The notes under the pieces were generated by a model. The model was not told the DNA's origin, ran no database searches, and saw only the letters and a program-made list of their open reading frames with translations. Made by a program: the position numbers and the translations under genes. DNA of 64,000 bases from Prevotella denticola. Lineage in GTDB: Bacteria; Bacteroidota; Bacteroidia; Bacteroidales; Bacteroidaceae. The stretch's first letter is position 1, and each line of letters begins with the position of its first letter. Shown here piece after piece: positions 16,639 to 26,491 of this stretch. The stretch is from NCBI RefSeq assembly GCF_900454835.1, contig NZ_UGTM01000001.1:496501-560500 (forward strand), given 5' to 3'.

Positions 16639-18375
16639 ATGAACGTTTTAGAATTATCTGAGCAGGAAATCGGCCGTCGCCAGAGCCTGCAGGAATTGCG
16701 TGCGATGGGCATCAATCCCTATCCGGCAGCAGAGTTCCCCACCAATGCTTACTCTACTGACATCAAGGCGCAGTTCAAGGAGGGCGAGCAGCGTGAGGTC
16801 GTCATTGCCGGCCGTATGATGGGGCGCCGTGTCATGGGCAAGGCCTCCTTCGCAGAGATACAGGACAGCAAGGGCAGAATCCAGGTTTACATCACCCGTG
16901 ACGACATCTGTCCGGGTGAGGATAAAGACTTATACAACAAGGTATTCAAGAAGCTGCTCGACATCGGCGACTTCATCGGTATCAAGGGTTTCGTCTTCAA
17001 GACGCAGATGGGCGAGATTTCTGTTCATGCCAAGGAAATCACGCTGCTGTCGAAGAGTCTGAAGCCGCTGCCGGTCGTCAAGTACAAGGACGGCGAGGCA
17101 TACGACAAGTTTGAAGATCCCGAGCAGCGTTACCGCCAGCGTTATGTCGACCTGGTTGTAAACGACGGCGTGAAGGATACTTTCCTCAAGCGTGCAACGG
17201 TCCTGCGCACGATGCGCCGCTTCTTCGACGAGGCGGGATATACGGAGGTGGAGACACCGACGTTGCAGAGCATTCCCGGCGGTGCGAGCGCGCGTCCGTT
17301 CATCACCCATTTCAATGCGCTCAACATCGATATGTATATGCGTATCGCCACGGAGCTTTACCTGAAGCGGCTGATTGTCGGAGGATTTGAAGGTGTCTAT
17401 GAAATCGGAAAGAACTTCCGCAACGAGGGTATGGACCGCTTCCACAACCCGGAGTTCACCTGCATGGAACTTTATGTGCAGTACAAGGACTACAACTGGA
17501 TGATGTCGTTCACCGAGCGGCTGCTGGAGAAGATCTGCACGGAAGTGAACGGAAAACCGGAGGTGCAGATGGGTGACAAGACCATCAGTTTCAAGGCTCC
17601 TTTCCGCCGGCTGCCTATCCTTGACGCCATCAAGGAGAAGACGGGCTTCGATCTTGCCGGCAAGTCGGAAGAGGAAATCCGCCACATCGCCGTAGACGAA
17701 CTGAAGCTGGAAGGTATTGACGAGAGTTTCGGCAAGGGGAAACTGATTGACGAAATCTTCGGCGAGTTCTGTGAGGGGACGTTCATCCAGCCGACCTTCA
17801 TCACCGATTATCCTGTCGAGATGTCGCCGCTGACGAAGATGCACCGCTCCAAGCCGGGGCTGACAGAGCGTTTCGAGCTGATGGTAAATGGCAAGGAACT
17901 GGCGAATGCTTATTCCGAGCTGAACGACCCGATCGATCAGGAGGAGCGTTTCCTCGATCAGATGCACCTGGCCGACAAGGGAGACGACGAGGCGATGATC
18001 ATCGACCAGGATTTCCTCCGTGCGCTGCAGTACGGCATGCCGCCGACCTCCGGTATCGGCATCGGTATCGACCGTCTGGTTATGCTGATGACCGGTAAGG
18101 AGTACATCCAGGAGGTATTGCTCTTCCCGCAGATGAAGCCGGAACCGAAGATTCCGCAGTCATCTGTCAAGGAATGGGCAGAGCTTGGCGTGGCAGAACC
18201 ATGGGTGTATGTGCTGCGCAAGGCCGGCTTCAACCTCATCTCCGACATCAAGGACGAGAAGGCACAGGGCCTGCAGCAGAAACTCGGTGAAATCAACAAG
18301 AAGTACAAGCTCGGGTACGAGAAGCCTTCTGTCAACGAGATTCAGCAGTGGATTGAAAGAGCAAAAGAAAAGTAA
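16639..18375 (+). CDS. lysS: Lysyl-tRNA synthetase, class II
   Basis: 578 aa from the ATG at 16639, which begins [15 protein letters not shown] as in relatives. An upstream in-frame ATG at 16603 overlaps a -7-like TAAATTTG (16598-16605), so it is unlikely. The OB-fold anticodon-binding domain comes first ([19 protein letters not shown]). Class II motifs follow: motif 1 around [18 protein letters not shown], motif 2 [15 protein letters not shown], motif 3 [12 protein letters not shown]. The C-terminal ~75 residues extend past the usual end, as in other Bacteroidota. It charges the two tRNA-Lys encoded at 44.4 kb among others. Confidence 0.95.
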   Translation: MNVLELSEQEIGRRQSLQELRAMGINPYPAAEFPTNAYSTDIKAQFKEGEQREVVIAGRMMGRRVMGKASFAEIQDSKGRIQVYITRDDICPGEDKDLYNKVFKKLLDIGDFIGIKGFVFKTQMGEISVHAKEITLLSKSLKPLPVVKYKDGEAYDKFEDPEQRYRQRYVDLVVNDGVKDTFLKRATVLRTMRRFFDEAGYTEVETPTLQSIPGGASARPFITHFNALNIDMYMRIATELYLKRLIVGGFEGVYEIGKNFRNEGMDRFHNPEFTCMELYVQYKDYNWMMSFTERLLEKICTEVNGKPEVQMGDKTISFKAPFRRLPILDAIKEKTGFDLAGKSEEEIRHIAVDELKLEGIDESFGKGKLIDEIFGEFCEGTFIQPTFITDYPVEMSPLTKMHRSKPGLTERFELMVNGKELANAYSELNDPIDQEERFLDQMHLADKGDDEAMIIDQDFLRALQYGMPPTSGIGIGIDRLVMLMTGKEYIQEVLLFPQMKPEPKIPQSSVKEWAELGVAEPWVYVLRKAGFNLISDIKDEKAQGLQQKLGEINKKYKLGYEKPSVNEIQQWIERAKEK

Positions 18376-18620
18376 AAGGGTAAAAAGTAAAAAAGTAAAA
18401 AGTAAAAAGGGTGAAAAGTAAGAAAGTGAAAAGGTGAAAAAGTGAAAGTAAAAGAAAGGATGGAAAGATGATGAAGGGGGAAAGAATAAGCTAAGAGGTA
18501 ACAGGGAAGGCAGAAAGCAGGACTTTGTGAAAATGTCAGGTCATGATATATTGCCCGCTTACTTCACTTTCTTACTTTTCACCCTTTCACCCTTTTACCT
18601 TTTCACCTTTTTACTTTTGA
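18376..18620. repeat. GTAAAAAG-type simple-sequence spacer with inverted copy
   Basis: From the last codons of lysS to about 18460 the sequence is a run of GTAAAAAG / GTGAAAAG variants. At 18558-18618 the reverse complement occurs (CTTTTTAC / CTTTTCAC variants). The transcript of the spacer could fold into one long imperfect hairpin. The right arm is open in frame with gpsA and falsely lengthens it. Confidence 0.7.
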
Positions 18621-18625
18621 AAGTT

Positions 18626-19621
18626 ATGTTCGACCTCGGTAAAATAGCAATCATTGGAAGCGGTAGCTGGGCAACGGCTATCGCCAAGATTGTCGTGGAA
18701 CATACGCACCATATCGGTTGGTATTTCCGACGTGACGACAGGATAGAGGAGTTCCGCCGGAGAGGTCATAACCCGGCTTACCTTACTGCGGTGCGGTTCA
18801 ATTTGGACGAGATTGTCTTCTCTTCGGACATCAACTGGATTGCGCAGGAATACGACACGCTGGTGTTCGTCACGCCTTCTCCCTATCTGAAAGCATTGCT
18901 GAAGAAACTGAAGACAAAGCTAAATACAAAACTGGTCGTGACGGCTATCAAGGGAATCGTACCTGACGAAAACCTCGTCTGCTCTGAGTATTTCCACGAG
19001 GCTTACGGTGTTCCGTATGACAATCTCGCTGTCATCGGAGGTCCTTCGCACGCCGAGGAGGTGGCGATGGAACGGCTCACGTATCTTACCGTGGGCTGTG
19101 CAGACCTCGACAAGGCACGTGCTTTCACGGAGGTGCTGGCTTCCGCCTATGTCAAGACCAAGACCTCGCCGGATGTCCTGGGCATAGAATATGCTTCCGT
19201 CCTGAAGAACGTTTATGCCATAGCGGCCGGTATCTGTTCGGGTTTGAAGTATGGTGACAACTTCCAGGCGGTACTCATGTCGAACGCCATGCAGGAAATG
19301 GACCGTTTCCTCAACACGATCAATCCCATCCGGCGGTCCATCATCGACAGTGTATATCTCGGTGACCAGCTGGTGACGGGATATAGTAAGTTTTCGCGCA
19401 ACCATACTTTCGGTACGATGATCGGCAAGGGATACAGCGTCAAGTCGGCGCAGATTGAGATGGAGATGATCGCCGAAGGGTACTTCGGGACGAAGTGCAT
19501 GAAGGAAATCAACCGGCGGCTGCACGTCAATATGCCCATTCTCGATGCCGTCTACAATATCCTCTACGAGCGTATCAGCCCGCAGATTGAAATAAAATTA
19601 TTAACAGACTCATTTAGATAA
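18626..19621 (+). CDS. gpsA: Glycerol-3-phosphate dehydrogenase [NAD(P)+]
   Basis: 331 aa from the ATG at 18626. GpsA reduces dihydroxyacetone phosphate to sn-glycerol 3-phosphate for phospholipids. The N-terminal dinucleotide fold shows IAIIGSGSWATAIAKI (about residues 6-21). The catalytic-domain markers VTAIKGIV, IGGPSHAEEV and the EYASVLKNVYAIAAGI block follow. An in-frame extension of 33 codons upstream comes from the CTTTTTAC simple-sequence spacer and is rejected as protein. The stop lies 6 bp before pgi, so the two are cotranscribed. Confidence 0.92.
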   Translation: MFDLGKIAIIGSGSWATAIAKIVVEHTHHIGWYFRRDDRIEEFRRRGHNPAYLTAVRFNLDEIVFSSDINWIAQEYDTLVFVTPSPYLKALLKKLKTKLNTKLVVTAIKGIVPDENLVCSEYFHEAYGVPYDNLAVIGGPSHAEEVAMERLTYLTVGCADLDKARAFTEVLASAYVKTKTSPDVLGIEYASVLKNVYAIAAGICSGLKYGDNFQAVLMSNAMQEMDRFLNTINPIRRSIIDSVYLGDQLVTGYSKFSRNHTFGTMIGKGYSVKSAQIEMEMIAEGYFGTKCMKEINRRLHVNMPILDAVYNILYERISPQIEIKLLTDSFR

Positions 19622-19627
19622 ACGCAA

Positions 19628-20986
19628 ATGGAAAGTATTAAGTTAGACATTTCAAAAGCCGCCCAGTTCTTGAATCCGGGCGCAGTAGAGGCTTATGCTC
19701 CTCATGTAGCTGCCGCACAGGAAGCGCTGGAGAAGGCTACTTGCCCTGGCAATGACTTCCTCGGATGGCTGCATCTGCCGTCGAGCATCACGCCGGAGTT
19801 CCTCGGTCAGATTCAGGCAGTAGCCGATACACTTCGTGAGAAGTGTGAGGTGGTTGTCGTTGCAGGTATCGGCGGTTCTTACCTCGGTGCCCGTGCCGTC
19901 ATCGAGGCCTTGGGAAACAGCTTCGCATGGCTTGTCAACGACAAGAAGAATCCTACTATCCTCTTTGCAGGAAACAATATCGGTGAGGATTATCTTGCTG
20001 AGCTGACAGCTTACCTGAAAGGAAAGAAGTTCGGTGTCATCAATATCTCCAAGTCGGGAACGACGACAGAGACCGCCCTTGCTTTCCGTCTCTTGAAGAA
20101 ACAGTGTGAGGACCAGCTGGGCAAGGAAGCTGCCCGGGAGGTCATCGTGGCCATCACCGACGAGCACAAAGGGGCTGCGCGTGCTGCTGCAACCAAGGAA
20201 GGTTACAAGACCTTCATTATTCCTGACAATGTCGGCGGCCGCTTCTCCGTCCTCACTCCGGTAGGTCTGCTGCCGATTGCCGTAGCCGGTTTCGATGTGA
20301 AGAAACTCGTTGAAGGTGCGCAGCAGATGGAGAAAGAGACTGCAAACGACGTTCCTTTTGCAAGCAATATCGCTGCCCGATACGCTGCAGTCCGTCAGGG
20401 TCTCTATTCTCAGGCAGGCAAGAAGATTGAGATTGTTGCCAACTTCCAGCCGAAGCTCCACTTCTTTGCAGAGTGGTGGAAGCAGCTCTACGGCGAGAGC
20501 GAGGGCAAGGACCACAAGGGCATCTTCCCTGCAGCCTGCGACTTCACGACCGACCTGCACTCGATGGGTCAGTGGATTCAGCAGGGCGAACGTTCCATCT
20601 TCGAGACGGTAATCTCCGTGGAGCAGCCTAATGCCAAGCTCCTCTTCCCGCATGATGATGAGAATCTTGACGGATTGAACTTCCTTGAAGGGAAGCGTGT
20701 TGACGAGGTGAACAAAATGGCGGAACTGGGTACCCGTCTGGCACACGTTGACGGTGGCGTACCGAATATCCGTATCAGTGTTCCGGCATTGAACGAGTAT
20801 TATCTCGGTCAGCTTATCTACTTCTTCGAGAAGGCCTGCGGTATCAGCGGTCTTGTCCAGGAGGTGAATCCTTTCAACCAGCCGGGTGTTGAGGCTTACA
20901 AGAAGAATATGTTCGCTCTTCTCAACAAGCCTGGCTATGAGGCTGAAAGCAAGGCTATTCAAGAAAGACTGACCAAAGAGAAGTAG
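19628..20986 (+). CDS. pgi: Glucose-6-phosphate isomerase
   Basis: 452 aa, the shorter bacterial PGI form. It interconverts glucose 6-phosphate and fructose 6-phosphate. Sugar-phosphate-binding SIS-type motifs are visible: [11 protein letters not shown] (about residues 80-90), [11 protein letters not shown] (about 138-148), [12 protein letters not shown] and [25 protein letters not shown] carries the catalytic glutamate region. It follows gpsA by 6 bp. A long open frame on the opposite strand is a codon-bias shadow. A CCCCTCC REP-like hairpin lies directly after the stop. Confidence 0.96.
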   Translation: MESIKLDISKAAQFLNPGAVEAYAPHVAAAQEALEKATCPGNDFLGWLHLPSSITPEFLGQIQAVADTLREKCEVVVVAGIGGSYLGARAVIEALGNSFAWLVNDKKNPTILFAGNNIGEDYLAELTAYLKGKKFGVINISKSGTTTETALAFRLLKKQCEDQLGKEAAREVIVAITDEHKGAARAAATKEGYKTFIIPDNVGGRFSVLTPVGLLPIAVAGFDVKKLVEGAQQMEKETANDVPFASNIAARYAAVRQGLYSQAGKKIEIVANFQPKLHFFAEWWKQLYGESEGKDHKGIFPAACDFTTDLHSMGQWIQQGERSIFETVISVEQPNAKLLFPHDDENLDGLNFLEGKRVDEVNKMAELGTRLAHVDGGVPNIRISVPALNEYYLGQLIYFFEKACGISGLVQEVNPFNQPGVEAYKKNMFALLNKPGYEAESKAIQERLTKEK

Positions 20987-20989
20987 ATG

Positions 20990-21163
20990 TCTCCCCCAAC
21001 CCCTCCGAAGGAGGGGATGGGGGTGATGAAAGGTAAGAAAACCTTCCCCAACCCTTCTGAATGAGGGAATATATTGGGTGATGATAGATAATGATATAAA
21101 AGGAGTAATGATGTTATCCCACAGGCAGCAAGATACCCCCTCCATCGGAGGGGTTCGGGGAGG
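20990..21163. repeat. Cluster of three CCCCTCC REP-like elements
   Basis: Copy 1 (20990-21024) folds as CCCCC..CCCCTCC-GAA-GGAGGGG..GGGGG. Copy 2 (about 21040-21080) is a diverged version (CCTTCCCCAACCCTTCTGA). Copy 3 (about 21134-21163) is inverted (CCATCGGAGGGGTTCGGGGA). Copy 3 lies inside the open frame of the HAD gene. Confidence 0.7.
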
Positions 21164-21845
21164 TTTCAAGGTCGTTCTCTTTGACATGGACGGCGTTCTT
21201 TATGACTCAATGCCCAACCACGGCGTTGCATGGCAGCGTGCCATGAAGGAGTTCGGTATCCATTTCACGCTTGAAGACGCTTATGCAACGGAAGGGGCAC
21301 GTGGGGTTGATACCATCCGCAGGTATGCCAAAGTGCAGCTCGGCAAGGGACTGACTGAGGCAGAAGCGCAGCGGATGTACGATGTAAAGGCACGTTATTT
21401 CCACGAGATGCCGGAAGCAAAGATCTTCGACGGCGTGACAGACCTTATGCAGAAGATAAGGCGTAGCGGATTGAAGATAGGTATCGTGACCGGAAGTGCG
21501 CAGCGTCCGCTCATTGAACGTTTGAGCCGTGATTTCGGAGAATTCGTTTCGCATGATCAGATTACAACTGCCTTTGACGTAAAGCGTGGCAAGCCCGCCC
21601 CCGATCCTTACCTGATGGGACTGCAGAAAGCCGGTGATTATGCGCCTGCAGAAGGTATTGTCGTCGAGAATGCGCCACTGGGTGTACGTGCCGGAGTGGC
21701 AGCAGGTTGCTATACGGTGGCTGTCAACAGTGGCCCGCTGGCTGATTCCGTACTTTTGGATGAAGGCGCTGATATCCTTTTTCCCAACATCCGCAGGTTT
21801 GCTGATAACTGGGAGCGTATCTTGAATGGTTTTTCAAAGTGCTGA
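21111..21845 (+). CDS. HAD-family phosphatase/phosphomutase with repeat-derived N-terminus
   Basis: 244 aa from the ATG at 21111, which has AAAAGGAG 7 bp upstream; an ATG at 21108 is equally possible. HAD motif I is VLFDMDGVLYDSM (near residue 25), motif II IGIVTGSAQ, motif III with the lysine in KRGKPAPDPY, motif IV VVENAPLGVRAG. The cap is of the beta-phosphoglucomutase type, so the substrate is probably a sugar phosphate. Residues before FKVVLFDMDG are encoded by an inverted copy of the REP-like element (DTPSIGGVRGG), which relatives lack as far as I know. Confidence 0.85.
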   Translation: MLSHRQQDTPSIGGVRGGFKVVLFDMDGVLYDSMPNHGVAWQRAMKEFGIHFTLEDAYATEGARGVDTIRRYAKVQLGKGLTEAEAQRMYDVKARYFHEMPEAKIFDGVTDLMQKIRRSGLKIGIVTGSAQRPLIERLSRDFGEFVSHDQITTAFDVKRGKPAPDPYLMGLQKAGDYAPAEGIVVENAPLGVRAGVAAGCYTVAVNSGPLADSVLLDEGADILFPNIRRFADNWERILNGFSKC

Positions 21846-21940
21846 TCAGCATCTTTTCCGGCTTTACCCTGATGGTCTTCTATATATCCGTTTTAATGAG
21901 ATAGAGACACAAGGAAAGGCTTCTTTCTGATTTATTTACG

Positions 21941-22028
21941 TGAAGAGAAGTATTTATCTTCATGAAAAAAAATATTTCTCCGCTCGTAAATAATTCTTTC
22001 TTCTCATGTAAATAATTCGATAAAAACA
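21941..22028. repeat. Four-unit 22-bp array, copy G (TCATGTAAATAATTC type)
   Basis: Units start at 21941, 21963, 21985 and 22007, exactly 22 bp apart. Aligned, they share a TCATG(A/T)AAAtAATTC-like core; the clearest is TCATGTAAATAATTC (22004-22018). The outer parts form an inverted pair (TTATTTACGTGAAGAG with CTTCTCATGTAAATAA). It lies between the convergent HAD and rsgA genes. Confidence 0.65.
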
Positions 22029-22041
22029 AAACATCGTAAAG

Positions 22042-22986
22042 CTAAAAAGCCTCACGATATTTGTTCTCTTCTTTGTCTTCAAGCATTGAGAGGTAACTGT
22101 TATATCGGCTTTCGGCGATGTAATGTTCTTCCACAGCCTTGCGGACGGCACAGCCGGGTTCATGTGTATGTGTGCAGTTGGAGAAGCGGCAGTTCTTGGA
22201 GAACTTGAATATTTCGCGGAAGTAGCTTGTCAGTTCTTCCCGTTCGATGTCAAAAGTGCCGAAACCTTTGATACCCGGCGTATCAATGATATATCCCTCT
22301 ATTGGCAGTTCCAGCATCTCGCTGAACGTCGTTGTGTGCATACCTGTGTTATGCGCATCGGAGATGTCTGCCGTGCGAAGGTTTGCATGAGGCAGGAGAG
22401 CATTGATGATCGTCGATTTCCCCACACCGCTGTTTCCGCTCAACAGCGTTATTTTTCCGGCCAGCAGCGGTTTCAGTATCTCCACACTGAACTCATCGGT
22501 AGGTTCTGCACTTGCCTGTATCTCTACGCACTGATATCCGATTGTTTCGTAGAGATTCATCACGGCATGCTGATAACGCAGCTCATCATCGGAAAGCAGG
22601 TCGCGCTTGTTGAACACCAATGTCACTGGAATGCGATAGGCCTCTGCACCGGCGAGGAAACGGTCGATGAAGGTGGTGGATGTCTCGGGATAGTTCACGG
22701 TGACAATAAGGAACGCCTGGTCGATGTTGGCTGCGATGATATGGCTCTGCTTTGAGAGGTTGGGCGATTTCCGGATAATGTAGTTCCGACGGTCTTCTAT
22801 CTCTGTAATGAAAGCCGTTCCCTCCTGGTTGGGCGTGATGACGACGTAGTCGCCGACAGCCACAGGATTGGTAGAGCGAATCCCTTTCAGTCGGAAATTG
22901 CCTTTTATCTTGCTGTCTATCGTTTTGCCGTCTTCTGTCTTTACCGTGTACCAGCTACCTGTGTTCTTTATTACTAAGCCGCGCAC
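22042..22986 (-). CDS. rsgA: Ribosome small-subunit-dependent GTPase RsgA
   Basis: 314 aa from the GTG at 22984-22986 ([15 protein letters not shown]). RsgA is a circularly permuted GTPase that checks 30S maturation. An N-terminal OB fold comes first, then G4 (VFNKRDLL), G1 (GNSGVGKST), G3 (DTPGIKGFG) and the C-terminal zinc knuckle [14 protein letters not shown]. An open-frame extension of 43 codons upstream is hydrophobic sequence encoded by the GTAAAAAG spacer and is rejected as protein. The gene ends 14 bp from array G. Confidence 0.92.
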   Translation of the reverse strand: MRGLVIKNTGSWYTVKTEDGKTIDSKIKGNFRLKGIRSTNPVAVGDYVVITPNQEGTAFITEIEDRRNYIIRKSPNLSKQSHIIAANIDQAFLIVTVNYPETSTTFIDRFLAGAEAYRIPVTLVFNKRDLLSDDELRYQHAVMNLYETIGYQCVEIQASAEPTDEFSVEILKPLLAGKITLLSGNSGVGKSTIINALLPHANLRTADISDAHNTGMHTTTFSEMLELPIEGYIIDTPGIKGFGTFDIEREELTSYFREIFKFSKNCRFSNCTHTHEPGCAVRKAVEEHYIAESRYNSYLSMLEDKEENKYREAF

Positions 22987-23200
22987 TATTGAAAAGTAAA
23001 AAGGTAAGAAGCTAAGTGAGTAAATGATGAAAAGTAAAAAAGTAAGAGTGTAAAAAAGTAAAAAGATAATCGGGTAGAAGGGAGCGGGAAGAGGTCTGAC
23101 AGACAGTTTTGACATGAAGTACCCTTCATTTTCAAACGCTTATTCTTCCTTTCTTTCTTCCTTCCTTTTTCCCTTTCCTTCCTTTTTTCCTTTTTTACCG
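22987..23200. repeat. GTAAAAAG spacer and polypyrimidine tract between frr and rsgA
   Basis: 22990-23070 is a run of GTAAAAAG / GTAAGAAG variants, the same class as beside gpsA. 23140-23200 is almost pure pyrimidine (TTCCTTTCTTTC variants). No gene is present. Confidence 0.65.
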
Positions 23201-23204
23201 TTGT

Positions 23205-23765
23205 CTAAACGGTCATGATCTCTTTCTGTTTCTCCTCCAGTAAAGCATCCACCTGTTTGATATACTTGTCGTGGAGCTTCTGCAGGTCGTTTTCTGCATC
23301 TTTCTCATTGTCTTCTGAAAGCCCGTCCTTGATGGCCTTCTTCAGTTTGTCCTTGATGTCTGAACGCACATTACGGATTTCCACCTTTGTGCGCTCGCCG
23401 ATTTTGTTGCACTGCTTTACCAGTTCCCGGCGGCGTTCCTCTGTCGGTTGGGGAAGGTTCAGGCGGATCATCTCGCCGTTGTTTTCCGGTGTGATGCCCA
23501 CATCTGAATCCATGATGGCCTTTTCAATGTCCTTGATGGCTTTCCTGTCCCAAGGCTTGATGGCAATGGTGCGTGCATCGGGTACCATGACCGTAGCTAC
23601 CTGGTTCAAAGGTACCTTTGAACCGTAAGAATCAACTCGTACACCATCGAGAATGGCTACGTTTGCCCTGCCGGCACGGATGCGCTGCAACTCGTCACCG
23701 AGATACATTGCTGCCATTTCCATGCGTTCGCTGGCATCATTTAATGTCTGCTTTACGTCTAACAT
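23205..23765 (-). CDS. frr: Ribosome recycling factor
   Basis: 186 aa, full length. RRF splits post-termination ribosomes together with EF-G. Family blocks: LQRIRAGRANVAILDGVRVD (about residues 26-45), VPLNQVATVMVPDARTI, the IKPWDRKAIKDIEKAI helix start, LPQPTEERR and the C-terminal three-helix-bundle segment. It is upstream of rsgA on the same strand, with a simple-sequence spacer of 218 bp between them. Confidence 0.96.
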   Translation of the reverse strand: MLDVKQTLNDASERMEMAAMYLGDELQRIRAGRANVAILDGVRVDSYGSKVPLNQVATVMVPDARTIAIKPWDRKAIKDIEKAIMDSDVGITPENNGEMIRLNLPQPTEERRRELVKQCNKIGERTKVEIRNVRSDIKDKLKKAIKDGLSEDNEKDAENDLQKLHDKYIKQVDALLEEKQKEIMTV

Positions 23766-23833
23766 ATAATTGATGTATTATTATTCTATGTTACAAAAAT
23801 AGGAATTAATTCGGATATGTACAAGATTTTGCT

Positions 23834-24319
23834 TTATTTTTCCACAAAGAGGCCTTCTGTTTCCTCCATCAGCAGGGCAGCAATGCGCTCCAATCCTTGC
23901 TTGTCATCGTTGTTGAAGTCGTCGGGACGAGTGCTGTCGATGTCGAGAACGCCGCGGAAGGTGTGTGAGGAATCGTACATCGGTGCGACAATCTCACTAC
24001 GTGAAAGACTGCTGCAGGCGATGTGTCCGGGGAAACTTTCTACGTCCGGGACGATGAGCGTTCGCCCTTCTTCCCATGCCTTGCCGCAGACACCCTTTCC
24101 GTATGGGATGGCATAGCAGGCGACGGAGCCCTGGAAGGGACCCAGCCGGAGATGTCTTTCATCCTGGCGAAGATAGAACCCGACCCAGAAGAACCGTTCC
24201 GGGAAGGTGTCGTGCAGGGCTGCTGACACGTTGGCCAATATGCCCACGAGGTTTTTCTCGCCCTTGATAAGTGCGGCAATCTGCGGTAGCAGCTGCTCGT
24301 ATTGTTCTTTTCTGGTCAT
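23834..24319 (-). CDS. msrC: Free methionine-(R)-sulfoxide reductase (GAF domain)
   Basis: 161 aa, one GAF domain covering nearly the whole protein, as in fRMsr. The enzyme reduces free methionine R-sulfoxide. The three cysteines used by the family are in place: SVACYAIP, GKGVCGKAW and GHIACSSLS, along with the PFQG and VLDIDS blocks. It lies between frr and rsmA on the minus strand, with a GTTAAAGG-type spacer upstream. Confidence 0.9.
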   Translation of the reverse strand: MTRKEQYEQLLPQIAALIKGEKNLVGILANVSAALHDTFPERFFWVGFYLRQDERHLRLGPFQGSVACYAIPYGKGVCGKAWEEGRTLIVPDVESFPGHIACSSLSRSEIVAPMYDSSHTFRGVLDIDSTRPDDFNNDDKQGLERIAALLMEETEGLFVEK

Positions 24320-24480
24320 GTTTTGGAGGTTAAAGAGCTAAAGCGATTAGGGGGAATTGAAGAAGTTTAGGGGAGTTAAAGGTGTTAAGAGTGTCAGGGA
24401 GTTAAAGGAGTCGAACCGACAGTTCTGAAGGTATTGTTCCACGAGGTATTTGGCCTAAATCCCTGAAGTTTCCTTAACTC
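24320..24480. repeat. GTTAAAGG-type simple-sequence spacer
   Basis: About 90 bp of GTTAAAGG / GTTTAGGGG / GTTAAGAG variants, then a stretch (about 24400-24480) ending TTCCTTAACTCC, which is the inverted version. A similar GGAGTTAAG / TTAAGGGAG run occurs after queF start at about 63797-63840. No gene seen. Confidence 0.5.
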
Positions 24481-24488
24481 CTCACATC

Positions 24489-25313
24489 CTACCTCTCTCT
24501 TCCTCCATTCGCAAAAGAAGCGAGTTCCAGTTGTTCGGCAACCATGTTCGTCAGTCCGACAAGCTGCGGTATGGACAGCTGCTCCGGACGCTTGGTCATG
24601 ATGTCCTGCTCATAGAAGCCGTCGGCTGGCTTGCCTGTGTTGAACAGCTGGCGCAGACTGACGCGCAGCATCTTGCGGCGCTGGTTGAATACGGCTTTTA
24701 CCAGCCGTTTGAACAGTCGTTCGTCACAGCCTAAGTCTGTCACGTCGTTCCGTGTCATGCGGATAACGGCACTCTTCACCTTTGGCGGCGGGTTGAATAC
24801 GTTTTCATCCACTGTGAAGAGATACTCCACGTCATACCACGCCTGCATCAGGACAGACAGTATTCCGTATGCTTTCGAACCTGGTGCGGCAGCCATCCGC
24901 AGGGCCACTTCCCGCTGAATCATCCCTGTACAGCAGGGGATAAGATCCTTGTAGTCGAGCATCTTGAAGAAGATCTGCGAAGAAATATCGTAGGGATAAT
25001 TGCCTGTAAGAACGAACTGCCTGCCATCGAAAATCTGTGAGAGATCCATACGAAGGAAGTCTTCACCGATAATGTTCTCACGCAGCCTGGGGAAATTCTC
25101 ATAGAGATAAGCAACGCTTTCCGCATCTATCTCCACCGCTTTCACTTCACGGGGCTTCTCGACGAGATACTGTGTGAGGACTCCCATGCCCGGTCCGATT
25201 TCCAGTACAGGTGTGTCGGGACAGGCATCAACGGTGTCGGCAATCCGGTGTGCAATGCTTAAATCGGTAAGGAAGTGCTGACCCAGATTCTTCTTTGGTT
25301 TGACAGATTTCAT
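24489..25313 (-). CDS. rsmA: 16S rRNA (A1518/A1519) dimethyltransferase
   Basis: 274 aa. RsmA/KsgA dimethylates two adenines in the 3'-terminal helix of 16S rRNA. N-terminal KKNLGQHFLTD, SAM motif I VLEIGPGMGVLTQYL, the acidic EIDAESV, motif IV LTGNYPYDISS and the C-terminal helical domain are all seen. The start is the ATG at 25313 and it is divergent from the YbhN-like gene. GC and codon use match the neighbours. Confidence 0.96.
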   Translation of the reverse strand: MKSVKPKKNLGQHFLTDLSIAHRIADTVDACPDTPVLEIGPGMGVLTQYLVEKPREVKAVEIDAESVAYLYENFPRLRENIIGEDFLRMDLSQIFDGRQFVLTGNYPYDISSQIFFKMLDYKDLIPCCTGMIQREVALRMAAAPGSKAYGILSVLMQAWYDVEYLFTVDENVFNPPPKVKSAVIRMTRNDVTDLGCDERLFKRLVKAVFNQRRKMLRVSLRQLFNTGKPADGFYEQDIMTKRPEQLSIPQLVGLTNMVAEQLELASFANGGRER

Positions 25314-25351
25314 AATTTTTCTTTATTCGTCTACAAAGATATACATTTTAT

Positions 25352-25382
25352 TTTGCATTTAAAAGCATTTTCCTTATCTTTG
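25352..25382 (+). promoter_or_regulatory. Promoter of the YbhN-like gene
   Basis: TTTG 25352-25355, 19 bp, TATCTTTG 25375-25382, about 10 bp before the ATG. Perfect consensus. Confidence 0.78.
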
Positions 25383-25391
25383 CTCCATTAT

Positions 25392-26423
25392 ATGAAGACG
25401 AAGAGACTGTTCAACAATACTGTGAAGATTGCATTGCCGTTACTGCTTGGAAGTGCAATCCTTTATTGGATGTATAGGGGTTTCGACTTCTTCAGCATCC
25501 GTCATGTTCTCTTTCATGAGATGGACTGGACGTGGATGCTTCTTTCTCTCCCTTTCGGCGTTCTGGCACAGGCTTTCCGTGGATGGAGATGGAAACAGAG
25601 CCTCGAACCCATCGGCGAGCACCCCCGTACGTCGGTCTGCGTCAATGCGGTTTTCCTGTCCTACGCCGTCAGCCTGCTGATTCCCCGTATCGGCGAGTTT
25701 GCTCGTTGCGGTGTTTTGAACCGGTACGACAAGGTGCCTTTTCCGAAAGCAATCGGTACGGTGGTAACGGAGCGGGCTGTCGATACGCTCATTGTTCTGC
25801 TCATCACTGCCATCGCTTTCTTCATGCAGCTGGCAGTGTTTTCCAGTTTCTTCTCAAGGACCGGCACGCGCATCGACGACGTCTTCGGGATGTTCTCGGC
25901 AACAGGCTGGCTGGTGACGGCTGTCTGCGGTATAGCCTCTGTCATCCTCTTCTATTATGTGCTGCGTCGTCTGGCTTTATATAATAAGGTGAAGGAGATG
26001 CTGGCCGGTATATGGCAAGGCATCGGTTCGCTGCGGAAAGTAAGGAACATCCCCCTGTTCCTTTTCTACAGTCTTGCGATATGGGGGAGCTATTTCCTGC
26101 ATTATTACCTGACTTTCTTCTGCTTCGATGCGACGGCACATCTCGGCCTTTCCTGTGCGCTGGTCAGCTTTGTGGTAGGTTCTATTGCCGTCATCGTGCC
26201 GACACCGAACGGAGCAGGACCGTGGCATTTCGCCGTCAAGACGATGCTCATCCTCTATGGCGTGGCGGACAACCAGGCATTGTATTTTGTCCTGATCGTG
26301 CATACTCTCCAGACGTTGCTGGTTGTCCTTCTGGGCGTATATGCGTGGATTGCATTGAGCTTTACCCATACGCCCGTCTCACTGGTGAGCCCGACAGAGC
26401 TTACCCGGCCGGTAGAAGAATAA
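25392..26423 (+). CDS. YbhN/UPF0104 family flippase-like membrane protein
   Basis: 343 aa from the ATG at 25392; a longer frame upstream crosses the promoter and is rejected. Polytopic, about 8 membrane segments. The family (LPG synthase transmembrane region, UPF0104) is recognised from AQAFRGWRW near the second segment, SYAVSLLIPRIGEFARCGVL, VVTERAVDTL and the C-terminal PTPNGAGPWHF. Members move or modify lipids; the substrate here is unknown. Divergent from rsmA; pepD follows 68 bp later on the same strand. Confidence 0.85.
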   Translation: MKTKRLFNNTVKIALPLLLGSAILYWMYRGFDFFSIRHVLFHEMDWTWMLLSLPFGVLAQAFRGWRWKQSLEPIGEHPRTSVCVNAVFLSYAVSLLIPRIGEFARCGVLNRYDKVPFPKAIGTVVTERAVDTLIVLLITAIAFFMQLAVFSSFFSRTGTRIDDVFGMFSATGWLVTAVCGIASVILFYYVLRRLALYNKVKEMLAGIWQGIGSLRKVRNIPLFLFYSLAIWGSYFLHYYLTFFCFDATAHLGLSCALVSFVVGSIAVIVPTPNGAGPWHFAVKTMLILYGVADNQALYFVLIVHTLQTLLVVLLGVYAWIALSFTHTPVSLVSPTELTRPVEE

Positions 26424-26491
26424 AATATCAGAACAATGAAAGAAAGACAGATAAACAATCCATAACTTAATAACCTTTTAAAATCAACATT

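Noticed and set aside
19652-21187. 511-codon minus-strand frame opposite pgi
   Set aside because: Shadow of pgi codon bias; it crosses the REP-like elements and has no known domain.
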